DNA of 64,000 nt from Streptomyces canus (GCF_030816965.1 NZ_JAUSYQ010000002.1:3629001-3693000), one strand, 5' to 3'. Counted from the stretch's first letter, positions 35,301 to 45,437 are shown. Notes: generated by a model from the sequence alone, not told the origin. Program-made: numbers and translations.

Positions 35301-35636
35301 CTGCGGGAGCGGGGCGCGGAGTTCGCCGTACTGCGCGCCCTGGGGGCTCCGCGCCGCCGGCTGGCCCGCGCGGTCGCCGTGGAGCAGGGGGTCCTGGTGG
35401 TGCTGGCGCTGCTGGTGGGCGCGTTGCTGGGCACGGTTCTGACCCGGGCGGTGGTCCCGCTGATCGTGCTGACGGACGAGGCGACCAGACCGGTCCCGCG
35501 GGTCCTGGTGCAACTCCCGCTCCCGCAGGCGGCCGCACTGCTGGCGGCGGTGGCCCTCGCCCCGCTCCTGGTCACGGCGGCGCTGGCGCTGCGGCGGGCG
35601 GATCCGGCGCGGGCGTTGCGTGAGGGGGGTGAGTGA
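32376..35636 (+). CDS. Large FtsX-like ABC permease, first of two
   Basis: 1,086 residues. One N-terminal helix (about 20-44) followed by a large extracytoplasmic domain, then three helices, a middle FtsX block (about 300-420), a second set and a C-terminal FtsX block (about 950-1080, with LRERGAEFAVLRALGAPRRRL). This two-FtsX-domain layout is seen in lipoprotein or peptide exporters. GTG at 32376 follows a purine-rich GGCGGGGGGCC. Residues about 466-478 (PHSRLRSSGGTP) are encoded by an inserted palindromic element. Forms one operon with a second giant permease and an ATPase. Confidence 0.88.
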   Translation: MTGFGGIARFVFLRARAHRLLLAAALLTVLLITAVLATLTAYSGAIGDAALRHALQDPRNAADTALVVKADVPEDRRTAADTAVRDVARQTFDGLPVTVRTFLRSGPYALPRSLQPERERSGDPDLTHFAALDRSRLRLVEGRLPGRADGRVEVALPQAAARALDLGPGARFTLTDRLRGPAVRVTVTGLYRPVRADDPYWLLDDLHGRGIKQLDFTTYGPLLADPGVLADGTVSVGTSGWLASADFATVTTARSDVLRATAVAGNAALRKESSLGGATTASTSLPEVLDRTDRSLLVSRSTLLIVALQLVLLAGCALLLVAGLLSSERTGESRLLLARGASRGRIAGLAALEAALLALPALLCAPLLAAPLTRTLAGRGPLARIGLHLEVPAVGRAGVWLVAAAVALGCALAVTLPALTSSFARSRARALPGAVRAGADLGLLAVAGVAYFQLSHQTSGAVTDDLPHSRLRSSGGTPIGVLGVDPLLVAAPALALLAGTVLTLRLLPPLARLAERRATGGRGLTAALAGWQIARRPMRGAGPVLLLVLAMALGMLAIGQGASWDRSQSDQADFRAGAPVRVLTSGDAGLGRTEEYAAVAGVRRAAPAARSELPLSGSQVATVLALDTSRASMLIRPDLHSGPFLQGLGPKGSVAGVKVPADTARLRLTAALRGSGPSTTAQVTLTLEDRYGTPYRVPAGQLPADGRAHALDVYVSGGPLTLTDLELIVSVPSGAAEQHRFTLTGLTATGTEGTVRRLPLPTTWKVTSSHDGVASTPDPKTKPAPPRLSSGSGRLTVDYGTGFIPSDDMWSTGSLTVRMKAPQPKPAEVTAVATERFLASAGASPGDRLDVPLGGETVSVRIVRSIRELPTASDSGGALLVDLRSVNRELQARYNRGVEPTEWWLMTEPGGSEKVAAALRARPDMDPAQVVVRDELAGQLRDDPFGAGPEAAFAAAAGVAAALAAVGFAVGAAGSLRERGAEFAVLRALGAPRRRLARAVAVEQGVLVVLALLVGALLGTVLTRAVVPLIVLTDEATRPVPRVLVQLPLPQAAALLAAVALAPLLVTAALALRRADPARALREGGE
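33771..33811 (+). repeat. Palindromic element inserted in frame in the permease gene
   Basis: CTCCCCCACTCTCGGCTTCG followed by CTCGAGCGGGGGGACCCCCA. It folds as CCCCC-CTC pairing with GAG-GGGGG, with an inner CGCTCGAGCG palindrome. I recall this sequence as a recurrent short repeat in Streptomyces genomes, normally between genes. Here its length keeps the frame and adds HSRLRSSGGTP between two membrane segments. Confidence 0.65.
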
Positions 35637-35637
35637 G

Positions 35638-38409
35638 GTGAGGTTCTTCGGGACGGGCGAGCCGGCGGGCTCCAGGGAGACCGTGCCCTGGGTCCGCACC
35701 CGGCTGCGGACCGCGCCCGGCGCCGCGTGCGCGCTCGCGGTGCTGGTCGCGCTGACGGCGTGCCTCGCGGCCGCGTTCCCACGGGCGGTGGACCGCTACG
35801 AGGACGCCGGACTGCGCCGGGCCGCAGAGCAGGCGCGCGCCGACCGGACCGGCATAGAGGTGTACGCCCCGCAGCCGTCCCCGATGCTGAGGCCGAGCGA
35901 ACGTGAGGACGTCCTGCGCCCCGACGTGCTGGCAGCGCAGTACGCCAAGGTCCGCGCCGGGGTCCCGCGCCCGCTCGTCCTCGACCCGGGCCAGTCGACG
36001 TACGGCGTGCGCACCACCCTGAACATCCCGGTACCGGACCCGTGGCTGCCGAGGCCGACCGGCAGGCCCGCGGAGGTGACCCTGGTCGCCCAGGCGGGCC
36101 TCGGCGCTCACGCCTCGGTCGCCGAGGGGCGTCTGCCGCGCGCGGACGACCACGTGACCGCCACCGCACCCGAGCTGGAGGCGGCGGTCACCGTCGACAC
36201 CGCCAAGTCCCTCCACATCAAGGTGGGTTCGGTGATCCACTCACCCGCCGCCGGCCGTACCCTCCCCATCCGCGTCACGGGCATCGTCACTCCGCGCGAC
36301 CCGAAGGGCGCCTACTGGTCCACCCATTCCATCCTGCGCACCCCGTCCCTGATCCGCGAGCCCGCGCCGTCCGTGGACATGTACTGGTTCGGCGCCCTGC
36401 TCGTCGCCCCCGAGGCGGCCCCGGTCCTGCTGGCCACCCCGGGACGCCCGGAGCGCTACTGGCAGTTGGCGCCCTCCGAGCGGACACTCCGGGCCCGTGA
36501 CGCCCCGGCCCTGCGGTCCGCGCTCGCCTCCCTGGAGGCCGGTCCGGCACTGCGGAAGCTGCGCCTGGAGATCGACGGTCCGGTGACCGAGCTGACGGCG
36601 ATCGACGGCCAGACCGAGATCAGCACCGACCTCGACGAGGTCCTCATCACCTACGACCGGCTCCGCGAGAGCGTCGCCCCGCTCGTCGCGGTCGCCGCGT
36701 CCGGCGCCGGCACGGTCGCCGTCGTCGTCCTCCTGATGGCGGGCGGCCTCACCGCGGACCGCCGGCGCAGCGAACTCGCCCTGCTGCGGGCCCGCGGCGC
36801 CTCCCTGCCGGGTCTCACTGCCCGCCTCTTCGCCGAGACGGCGGTCGTGGCCGTCCCCGCGGGCGCCCTGGGGCTCGCCGCCGCGCTGCTCACGGTCCCC
36901 GAGGGCCGCTTCCCGTACGCGATCGCGGCCGCCGGGGCGGTCACCGCCGTCACCTGCGTGGCCCTTCCCCTCCGCGCGGCGGCCGTCCACCGTGTGGTCC
37001 GCGTCCACACCGGCCGCGAGGACATCTCGTCCGTACGACCGTCCCGGCGCCGTACGGTCGCCGAGCTGACGCTGCTCGTGCTGGCGGTGGGAGCGGTGGA
37101 GTCGCTGCGTCGCCGTGGCACCTCGGGCTCTGCCGACGACCTCGTCTCGCTGGCACCCGTGCTGGTGGGAGTGGTCGCCGCCCTGGTCCTGGTCCGTCTG
37201 TACCCGCTGCCGCTGCGGGGTCTGGCCCGTCCGGCCGCCCGTCTGCGGGGCGCGGTGGCGCACCTGTCCCTGGCCCGGGCGGGCCGCACCTCGGCCTCGG
37301 CGGTGCTGCCCCTTCTGGCCCTGCTGACCGCCCTGACCACGGCGGCCTTCGGCGGCTCGGTCCTCGCGGGCGTACAGGAGGCCCGCGACCACGCGGCCCT
37401 CCTCGCGGTCGGCGCCGACGCGCGCGTGGAGACGGGGGCGTCGCTCCCGTCCGGGCTGCCGGACCGGCTGCGCCGTCAACCGGGGGTGAGCACGCTGTCG
37501 GCGGTGAGCGTCACCTCCGAGGCGAAGCCGGAGAACGGAGCACTGTCGGTACCGCTGGTCGGGGTGAACCCCGCGGACTACGCGGCGCTGTCGTCCCGGA
37601 CGGACATGGGCGCCTTCGAAGCCGCCAGGCTGAGAGGAGGGACCGCCGGGGAGGCGGCCCCGGCCCTGGCCTCCACGGCCACCGCCCGGACGTACGGCAC
37701 CCGCCCCTTCCCGGTCCTCCTCCCGGACGGCGGCACGCTCACCGTCCGCATCACCACCGTCCTCGACCGCACACCCGCGGTGCTGGGGTCGGACTTCCTG
37801 GTCGTGAACCGCGAGGCGTTGAGCCCGGCGGCGGCGCGGCCGACGACGGTGCTGCTGTCGGGGACGTCGCTGGACGGGACCGCGATACGCAAGGCCGCCC
37901 CGAAGGCGGCGTCCGTGCACCTGAGGTCCGAGGAACGCGAACGCTACGTCGACTCCCCCCTCCAGACCGGCGCGGAAGGCGTCTACGCGACCGCCGTGGC
38001 AGCCGGCACGGGATACGCGGTGCTGGCCCTCTTCCTGTCCCTCCTGCGCACGGCCCCGGACCGTACGGCCCTCCTGGCCCGCCTCCGCACGATGGGCCTG
38101 ACCCGGGCCGCGGGCCGCCGCCTCCTGATCCTCGAATCCCTCCCCCAGGCCGTCCTGGCCGCTGTCGGAGGCGCTCTCACGGGCTGGGCCACGATCCACC
38201 TCCTGTCCCCGGGGATCGACCTGACGGCCATCGCCCTCCCGTCGGCCGACCCCTCCTCGACGGGAGCGGAGTTGCGCACGGACGCCCTGTCCCTGGTGGT
38301 ACCGGCGGCGGCTGTGCTGCTGCTGGCGGTGGGGACGGGGGTCGGACAGGCGTGGTGGTCGGGGAGACGGGGGTCGGTGCAGGAGCTCAGGGCAGGGGAC
38401 GCGAGATGA
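35638..38409 (+). CDS. Large FtsX-like ABC permease, second of two
   Basis: About 923 residues from GTG at 35638, eight bases after a GGGGGG run; GTGs at 35620 and 35629 are alternatives that overlap the upstream gene. TM1 is near 25-45 (AACALAVLVALTACLAAAF), then a large outer domain, helices near 350-375 and 395-420, a second outer domain and four C-terminal helices. The first FtsX block includes RRSELALLRARGASLPGL. Partner of the preceding permease, so the complex is probably a heterodimer driven by the ATPase that follows. Confidence 0.85.
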   Translation: MRFFGTGEPAGSRETVPWVRTRLRTAPGAACALAVLVALTACLAAAFPRAVDRYEDAGLRRAAEQARADRTGIEVYAPQPSPMLRPSEREDVLRPDVLAAQYAKVRAGVPRPLVLDPGQSTYGVRTTLNIPVPDPWLPRPTGRPAEVTLVAQAGLGAHASVAEGRLPRADDHVTATAPELEAAVTVDTAKSLHIKVGSVIHSPAAGRTLPIRVTGIVTPRDPKGAYWSTHSILRTPSLIREPAPSVDMYWFGALLVAPEAAPVLLATPGRPERYWQLAPSERTLRARDAPALRSALASLEAGPALRKLRLEIDGPVTELTAIDGQTEISTDLDEVLITYDRLRESVAPLVAVAASGAGTVAVVVLLMAGGLTADRRRSELALLRARGASLPGLTARLFAETAVVAVPAGALGLAAALLTVPEGRFPYAIAAAGAVTAVTCVALPLRAAAVHRVVRVHTGREDISSVRPSRRRTVAELTLLVLAVGAVESLRRRGTSGSADDLVSLAPVLVGVVAALVLVRLYPLPLRGLARPAARLRGAVAHLSLARAGRTSASAVLPLLALLTALTTAAFGGSVLAGVQEARDHAALLAVGADARVETGASLPSGLPDRLRRQPGVSTLSAVSVTSEAKPENGALSVPLVGVNPADYAALSSRTDMGAFEAARLRGGTAGEAAPALASTATARTYGTRPFPVLLPDGGTLTVRITTVLDRTPAVLGSDFLVVNREALSPAAARPTTVLLSGTSLDGTAIRKAAPKAASVHLRSEERERYVDSPLQTGAEGVYATAVAAGTGYAVLALFLSLLRTAPDRTALLARLRTMGLTRAAGRRLLILESLPQAVLAAVGGALTGWATIHLLSPGIDLTAIALPSADPSSTGAELRTDALSLVVPAAAVLLLAVGTGVGQAWWSGRRGSVQELRAGDAR

Positions 38410-38548
38410 ACGGCTTCGTCGCCTCCGGTTGCGGGCGGTCGTGCCGCTGGAACCGCTTCCGACCCGCAGACAGAGGCGCCCGACCGGCGGCGAGCGAACC
38501 CGACCTTCGACCAGCCCGCACGCCGGACCGCAGTCCAGGAGAAGGCCG

Positions 38549-39505
38549 ATGACCACGAACCCCACCCTCACCGACCTCGCCCACAAGGCGACCCAGGCCC
38601 GCAACCGCCCCGCCTACGGTCACGACGCCCTGATCACCTGCGACAGACTCGTCCGCATCTTCACCACGGACGGCGTGGAGGTCCAAGCCCTCCAGGGCCT
38701 CGACCTCCTCGTCCGCGAGGGCGAACTGCTCGCCCTCGTGGGCGCGTCCGGCAGCGGCAAGTCCACGCTCATGAACATCCTCGCCGGCCTGGACACCCCC
38801 ACCGCGGGCGCGGCCAGAGTCGCGGGCCACGACCTCCTCACCATGACCGCGAAGGACCGCCTGGCCTACCGCCGCGCGACGGTCGGTTTCGTCTGGCAGC
38901 AGACCTCCCGCAACCTTCTCCCCTACCTCACCGCGGTCCAGAACATCACCCTCCCCATCCAGCTCTCGGGCGCCAGGACACCTCGCCGTGCCCAAACTGA
39001 ACGCGCCCTGGAACTGCTGGAGTTGCTGGAGGTGGCCGACTGCCGCAACCGCCGCCCCCACCAGATGTCCGGGGGCCAGCAGCAACGCGTGGCGATAGCG
39101 GTGGCGTTGGCCAACAGCCCCGCGGTCCTTCTCGCCGACGAGCCGACGGGCGAACTCGACTCCCACACCGCGGAACAGATCTTCGCCGCGTTCCGCACCG
39201 CCAACGAACAGCTCGGTACGACGATCGTCATCGTCACCCACGACCAGGCGGTGGCCGGAGAGGTCCGCCGGACGGTGGCCATCAGGGACGGCCGTACGTC
39301 CACGGAGGTCCTGCGCCGCAGCGAGGTGGACGCGACGACGGGCCACGAAACCCTGGTCGCCCGTGAGTACGCGATGCTGGACCGCGCGGGCCGCCTCCAG
39401 CTCCCGAAGGAGTACACCGAGGCATTGGGCATGCGCGACAGGGTGGCGCTGGAACTGGAACCGGACCACATCGGCGTATGGCCGGACGACAGCGACCGGG
39501 ACTGA
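38549..39505 (+). CDS. ABC ATPase with C-terminal AbrB-like extension
   Basis: 318 residues from ATG at 38549 (AGGAGAAGG upstream). The ATPase domain has Walker A GASGSGKST (about 70), Q-loop VWQQTSRN, signature MSGGQQQR, Walker B VLLADEPTGELD and H-loop VTHD. After about residue 265 comes EYAMLDRAGRLQLPKEYTEA and LGMRDRVALELEPDHIGVWP, which looks like a SpoVT/AbrB-type swapped-hairpin domain; such a tail is unusual for LolD/MacB-type ATPases. It energises the two permeases upstream. Confidence 0.9.
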   Translation: MTTNPTLTDLAHKATQARNRPAYGHDALITCDRLVRIFTTDGVEVQALQGLDLLVREGELLALVGASGSGKSTLMNILAGLDTPTAGAARVAGHDLLTMTAKDRLAYRRATVGFVWQQTSRNLLPYLTAVQNITLPIQLSGARTPRRAQTERALELLELLEVADCRNRRPHQMSGGQQQRVAIAVALANSPAVLLADEPTGELDSHTAEQIFAAFRTANEQLGTTIVIVTHDQAVAGEVRRTVAIRDGRTSTEVLRRSEVDATTGHETLVAREYAMLDRAGRLQLPKEYTEALGMRDRVALELEPDHIGVWPDDSDRD

Positions 39506-39516
39506 CGACCGGCCGA

Positions 39517-40185
39517 TCAGCGCACGCTGACGCCGAGGGTCCCAAGTCCCCCTTGCCGTACGGCGATCGAGCCGAAAGGCGTACGAAGCCGCAGCCACGC
39601 CCCCGACGAGAAGAGCGCCAACTCCCTACCGGAGCGCAGGAACCCCAGTGACTGGGCCGCGTGCACGGCCCGTACGGGAAGCCGCGTCTCCGCCACGGTG
39701 CGGGACCAGATCTCCCGCCCGATCCGGTCGAGTTCGGCCCGGGTACGCGCCTCGGGACCCAACTCCTCGGTACGGGACCGGAATTCGGCGACCCCGGCGT
39801 GGACGAGCGCCCGCAGCGCCTCCGGTCCCGGCAACCCGGCCACCGCCTGCCACCCGCCCCGCGGTGGCAGTACTCCGGCCCACGGCGGGCCGGTCACCGC
39901 CTGCGGCACGACAGCCGTGCCCGCGCCCTCGTCGACGGACTCGAGGAGCTCCCCGGCGGACACGGTCACATCGAGCGTGGCGTCGAGCCCGTTCTCGTAC
40001 GGCTTGGCCAGCCGCACCGCCCGGATCGCCAGCACCTCGAAGGACGGCGGACGCCCGAAGACGGCGAGCGCGGTACCGGCCCCCTGGAGCCGGACCGCGG
40101 CCGAGCGGTCGTAATGGAGCAGCCGGGACAGGAAGGCGGCGAGGTCCGCGGCCTCCCCCTCGTCGGCGAGGTGGAGCACCGTCAT
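39517..40185 (-). CDS. Conserved hypothetical protein
   Basis: 222 residues from ATG at 40185, which overlaps the thioesterase stop by ATGA; the longer frame upstream is not coding. It begins MTVLHLADEGEAADLAAFLSRLL and is a mixed alpha/beta soluble protein with no recognised motif and no signal peptide. Three-gene operon ettA - thioesterase - this gene, so it may be linked to translation or acyl-CoA metabolism only by position. Product unknown. Confidence 0.75.
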   Translation of the reverse strand: MTVLHLADEGEAADLAAFLSRLLHYDRSAAVRLQGAGTALAVFGRPPSFEVLAIRAVRLAKPYENGLDATLDVTVSAGELLESVDEGAGTAVVPQAVTGPPWAGVLPPRGGWQAVAGLPGPEALRALVHAGVAEFRSRTEELGPEARTRAELDRIGREIWSRTVAETRLPVRAVHAAQSLGFLRSGRELALFSSGAWLRLRTPFGSIAVRQGGLGTLGVSVR

Positions 40186-40595
40186 GCGGCGACGGCCTCC
40201 TCCTCGTCGTCGTCCCGGTACTCCTCGAGGAACTCCCGTTCCTCCGCCGTGATCCGGCGCGGCCGCTGGGCCTCGAAGTCGAACGGCACTATCACCGTCG
40301 AGGCACGGACGTAGACGTCGTCGCCGTCCTTCACCTCGTAGGCGATGGTGAAGGACGCCGCCCGGATCTCGGTGATCCACAGCTCGATGTCCACGGGCGC
40401 GTGCCGGTGGACCAGCTGCCGCTTGTAGTCGATCTCATGACGTGCCACCACGGACCCCTGCTTGAAGTCCTTCTCCGGGCGGAACAGGAAGTCGATACGG
40501 GCTTCCTCCAGGTAGCGGAGGAAGACCACGTTGTTGACGTGGCCGTACGCGTCCATGTCCGCCCAGCGCAGCGGGCAGCGGTAGATGTGCCGCAA
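40182..40595 (-). CDS. Hot-dog fold acyl-CoA thioesterase
   Basis: 137 residues starting at TTG 40595 (LRHIYRCPLRWADMDAYGHV), just after the ettA stop, with GGGG six bases upstream; the conserved N-terminus leaves no other start. The 4-hydroxybenzoyl-CoA-thioesterase motif WADMDAYGHVNNVVFLRYLEEAR contains the catalytic Asp. The acidic tail DDDEEEAVAA is unusual. It hydrolyses a thioester of unknown acyl group. Confidence 0.85.
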   Translation of the reverse strand: MRHIYRCPLRWADMDAYGHVNNVVFLRYLEEARIDFLFRPEKDFKQGSVVARHEIDYKRQLVHRHAPVDIELWITEIRAASFTIAYEVKDGDDVYVRASTVIVPFDFEAQRPRRITAEEREFLEEYRDDDEEEAVAA

Positions 40596-40597
40596 GA

Positions 40598-42262
<1,665 letters not shown>

Positions 42263-42324
42263 GAGAAACCGTCCGGCAACTTGAGATCTGGCAGTGGGCA
42301 GATACACCCCATCTTGCCTGAGGT

Positions 42325-42338
42325 CCACCCTTGGGTGG
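42325..42338. promoter_or_regulatory. Perfect 14-bp palindrome upstream of ettA
   Basis: CCACCCTTGGGTGG, 63 bases upstream of the ettA start. It could be an operator or a short mRNA hairpin; nothing else identifies a regulator. Confidence 0.4.
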
Positions 42339-42403
42339 TAACCCGTTTGGTCGGGGGGCTGTGACCTGGGGGTTCTCTGTGAGCGGCGGAGGCTTTGGGG
42401 AGA

Positions 42404-42733
42404 GACCGCAGGAGCCAGGACGGGACTGCTCGCATACGCGGATGGCGAGGTGCCGGGTCTTCTGCGACAGGTGGGAACGGCGGACCTGGCGCGGACGTCC
42501 CACATGACGCAGCGCCTCTATCCGGACTGCGAGTATCCGGACTGCGAGATCGAACCGAGTGAAGGCGCGGAACTCTGGAACGCCGTGTACCCGCCGAATT
42601 CCGCACCCACCGGCTCGCCATCGCGGCCGTCCACGCGGAGATCGCCACCGTCTGCGACCAGCTCGTCACCGCCGGGCCCTCCCTGGCCGAGGAGCACCGC
42701 ACCCAGTCCGACTGGCACCGCCTGAACGTCCAT
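42404..42733 (+). pseudogene. Possible decayed ORF of unknown function
   Basis: About 600 bases between ettA and the repeat protein hold no intact gene, but two frames on the plus strand look coding. Frame 1 reads GLLRQVGTADLARTSHMTQR and then LYPDCEYPDCEIEPSEGAEL; near 42585 it turns into low-quality sequence while the next frame reads VPAEFRTHRLAIAAVHAEIA and then TVCDQLVTAGPSLAEEHRTQ up to about 42733. A 15-bp unit TATCCGGACTGCGAG is duplicated at about 42520-42549. This looks like a frame-shifted, end-truncated gene. The rest of the gap (to 42873) shows nothing I recognise. Confidence 0.35.
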
Positions 42734-42873
42734 TCTCGACGTGCCTGCTCATCAGGGAAGCGCTCGTTCGCGGTCCGAGTGATCTCGACGCCGGCCGCAG
42801 ATCGCTGCCCGGGCCGTCACTTTCCGCGCCGCCCGGCATCTCGTGACCCGGTTCGCCGACGCGCGAGCCGCCC

Positions 42874-43239
42874 CTAGGCGTCGGAGCCACCCCGCACCGC
42901 CAGCAACACGGCGGCGCCCACAGCCACCGCCCCCACCGCACCCGCGGACCGCATCAGCCCGTGGGACGTGCGCCACGACAGCACCGACCACTTCGACTGC
43001 GCCGACAGAATCGACCCCGTGCTCAGCCAGGACCCCGCCGAGATCAGGGACAGGGCCGAGCCGATCGAGCCGACCGACAGGGCGCTGCCGATCGAGCCGG
43101 CCGAAAGCGCCGAGCCCACGGAGCCGATGGACAGGACCGAGCCCACCGAGCCGATCGACAGCACCGAGTCCTGCGACCACAGGGACATCACCGAACCCGG
43201 GGAGGTATGACGCGCCCGTGATGCGGATGGCTTGGTCAT
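42874..43239 (-). CDS. Serine/glycine-repeat protein with C-terminal membrane helix
   Basis: 121 residues. Residues about 16-75 are regular five- to ten-residue repeats of the form SVLSIGSVGSVLSIGSVGS, SAGSIGSALSVGSIGS and so on, probably a beta-solenoid or left-handed helix. A basic segment and a C-terminal helix (GAVGAVAVGAAVLLAV) follow, so it is tail-anchored or buried in the envelope. It starts 34 bases after the thioester surface-protein gene ends and is likely co-transcribed with it. Similar small repeat proteins occur in Streptomyces; function unknown. Confidence 0.7.
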   Translation of the reverse strand: MTKPSASRARHTSPGSVMSLWSQDSVLSIGSVGSVLSIGSVGSALSAGSIGSALSVGSIGSALSLISAGSWLSTGSILSAQSKWSVLSWRTSHGLMRSAGAVGAVAVGAAVLLAVRGGSDA

Positions 43240-43272
43240 GACGCCATTGTGCCCGTCACCGACGCGCCGCGG

Positions 43273-44685
43273 TCAGTCCTGTGCCCGGTTCTGCTTCCTG
43301 CCGGTGAGGACCAGGGCCGCGCCCCCGATCACCACCAGGGCGATGGCGGTGCCGGCGATCAGCGGGGTCGTGGCGGAGCCGCCGGTCTCGGCGAGGTTGA
43401 CGTCAGTGGTGGGGACGGCAACCGTGGCGGGGCTGGGCTCGCTGAGCGTCTGGGTCGTGGCGCCCGTCTCGCTGCTGCGGGTGCGGCAGTCGAGGACGCC
43501 GGTGAAGCGCTTCGCGAGACCGTCGGGGCCGGTGATCGTGAAGTCGTACGCCTGGTCCTCCTGGAGCGGGACCGTCACCGTGCGGGACTCGCCCGCCGCG
43601 ATGGCGTACTCCGTCCCCATCAGCTCGAACGCGAACTCCTCGTCGCCCTGGTTGACCGCAGTGATGTCCAGGCCGCCCTCGGTGCAGTTGCGCGCCGCGG
43701 AGAGGGCCGGTACGGCACCCTCCTTCGCCCAGGTCGCACTCGCCGTCGCCGAGACCGTCGACTCGCTGGAGCCGGCGAGGATCTGCGTCTGGCTCCGGCT
43801 CTCGGAGGCGAACGCACGGCCGACCGGCACAGTGGTCGAGGCCTGCACGGTGAGGTCGGCCGAGCCCGCCGCCGCGTCCTCGGGAACGTCGAAGTAGAGC
43901 TCGCTGCCGTTGCTCGCGGAGGTCACCGGCCTGCCGTCCTTGCCGACGATCCGCACGCCGCTCGTGGCCGCGTCCGCCGGCGGGGTGACCGTCGCGCCGA
44001 CCGCGTTGGTGTGCACCGTGACCGGGCCGAGCAGCTCGCCGGGGTGGCCGGAGACCGCGGGCGGGTCGAGCGTCAGCGACGCCGCCGGCTCCACGAGGTC
44101 ACGGGCGCTCTTCTCCAGGTAGTCCGCGAGCTTCTCGGCCTGCGGGTCGACGGCGTCGACGTCGGCGTGGTCCGAGTAGCGCCAGATCGCCACCTGGGTG
44201 CCGGCCGCCGCGTCCTGCTCGGTCAGGCCCGAGGCGATACCGGCCTTGGCGGCGAGCGCCGCGAGATCGTTGACCTGGGGGTAGGAGTTCTGCAGGATCC
44301 AACGGATCTTGCCCGCCCCCTTGTTGGCGCCCAGTGAGGTGCCGCTCCAGTCGGTCTCGTGGTACTTGGCGTCCTTCTGCGTGGGGTTGTAGAGGTCGAC
44401 GCAGTACGTCTGCAGGGTTCCGCCGCCCTCGACGGACATCTCGAACAGTCCGGCCGGCACCCGCAGATCGCTGTCGGCGTCGTGTATCACCGCGTCGCCG
44501 TAGGTCTTCAGGCCCCCTATGGTGGCGGTCGCCCCTCTCTGGTTCTGCGCCGCCTCGTCCGCGGACGCCGTGTCGGCGACGGCCACCGTCGCACCAGCGG
44601 CGAGCAGTCCGGAGACGAACGTGACGGCCGCGAGGCGAGCCGCCCCCCGTCCGCGCACGGACAGCGCAGAGAACGCAGAAAACAC
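43273..44685 (-). CDS. TQXA thioester surface protein with LAXTG sortase anchor
   Basis: 470 residues from GTG at 44685, five bases after GGGGA. Signal peptide about 1-43 (ending SADE). The TQXA domain has Cys in LQTYCVDLYNPT (about 95) and the partner Gln in GTQVAIWRYSDH (about 162), which form an internal Cys-Gln thioester used by Gram-positive adhesins to bond covalently to targets. Ig-like repeats follow (about 240-400). LAETGGSATTP (about 427) is a class E sortase signal, then a helix and the basic tail RKQNRAQD. Cell-wall anchored; probably on aerial hyphae or spores. Confidence 0.92.
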   Translation of the reverse strand: MFSAFSALSVRGRGAARLAAVTFVSGLLAAGATVAVADTASADEAAQNQRGATATIGGLKTYGDAVIHDADSDLRVPAGLFEMSVEGGGTLQTYCVDLYNPTQKDAKYHETDWSGTSLGANKGAGKIRWILQNSYPQVNDLAALAAKAGIASGLTEQDAAAGTQVAIWRYSDHADVDAVDPQAEKLADYLEKSARDLVEPAASLTLDPPAVSGHPGELLGPVTVHTNAVGATVTPPADAATSGVRIVGKDGRPVTSASNGSELYFDVPEDAAAGSADLTVQASTTVPVGRAFASESRSQTQILAGSSESTVSATASATWAKEGAVPALSAARNCTEGGLDITAVNQGDEEFAFELMGTEYAIAAGESRTVTVPLQEDQAYDFTITGPDGLAKRFTGVLDCRTRSSETGATTQTLSEPSPATVAVPTTDVNLAETGGSATTPLIAGTAIALVVIGGAALVLTGRKQNRAQD

Positions 44686-44864
44686 GGAATTCCCCTTCGA
44701 CCAGGACCCGTTGACGAGCGGGGTGGCGGTCCCACCAGCAGAATCAGTAACCCCGGGAGCTGTGTTCGGCATCCTAGGGAGGCGACCGCCCCCTCTTCCC
44801 GGGGATGCGGTCGGAAGATCGATCCGACTCGGAATCGTTATCGCCAAGCACTTTCACGCGCAGG

Positions 44865-44914
44865 GCTTATCGACAAATCGACCAAAGGTATCCGGAACGC
44901 ATTCGCCGATAAGC
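44865..44914. terminator. Inverted repeat GCTTATCG/CGATAAGC
   Basis: Perfect 8-bp arms with a 34-base loop in the 266-base gap between ssbB and the surface-protein gene (both on the minus strand). Terminator of ssbB or operator in front of the surface gene; no T-run. The rest of the gap is relatively AT-rich promoter-like sequence. Confidence 0.35.
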
Positions 44915-44951
44915 CGCACTTCGGTCAGGGCCGCCGCGCTCTCGGCCGACG

Positions 44952-45416
44952 TCACGTCACCGCGACGGCCTCCTGTCGGTCCGCGGTCTCACCCGGCGGT
45001 GTCTCCCAGGCCGGCTCGGGCTGCGCGGACGAACCCGCGACGGTGTTCTCCGGCCGCTGTGTGCGTCGGAAGGCCGAGGTGCCGCGCGCGAGGTCGTGGC
45101 CGATCGCCACCGCGTCGATGTCGGCCGAGGTCCAGGCCGGCTGCCCCTCGCGCCCTTCCGAGCGCACCTTCAACCTGCCGTGGACGACCACCGGATCACC
45201 CACGTTGATCGACCCCGACACATTGGTGGCGAGCTGGCGATTGGCCCACACCGTGAAGAAGTTGGTGTGCCCGTCCGTCCATTCGTTCTTCTCGCGGTCC
45301 AGGTAGCGCGCGGTCGCCGCCAGCCGGAACCGCACCGACGCGCCCGTGGCCAACTCCCGGTACACCGGTTGTGTCGCCACGTTCCCCACCGCGCAGATCA
45401 TCGTCTCGTTCATCAC
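44952..45416 (-). CDS. ssbB: Single-stranded DNA-binding protein, SsbB type
   Basis: 154 residues: OB fold (about 1-110; MICAVGNVATQPVYRE, VRFRLAATARYLDREKNEWT, HTNFFTVWANRQLATN, VGDPVVVHGRLKVR) and a short tail that lacks the acidic DDEPPF end of the essential SSB. This is the shorter paralogue which in S. coelicolor (SsbB) acts in chromosome segregation during sporulation. GTG at 45416 follows GGGAGGGG; ATG at 45413 is possible. A CGTACGGG/CCCGTACG hairpin (45438-45458) lies in its leader. Confidence 0.88.
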   Translation of the reverse strand: MMNETMICAVGNVATQPVYRELATGASVRFRLAATARYLDREKNEWTDGHTNFFTVWANRQLATNVSGSINVGDPVVVHGRLKVRSEGREGQPAWTSADIDAVAIGHDLARGTSAFRRTQRPENTVAGSSAQPEPAWETPPGETADRQEAVAVT

Positions 45417-45437
45417 TGGGATCCCCTCCCGGACATG

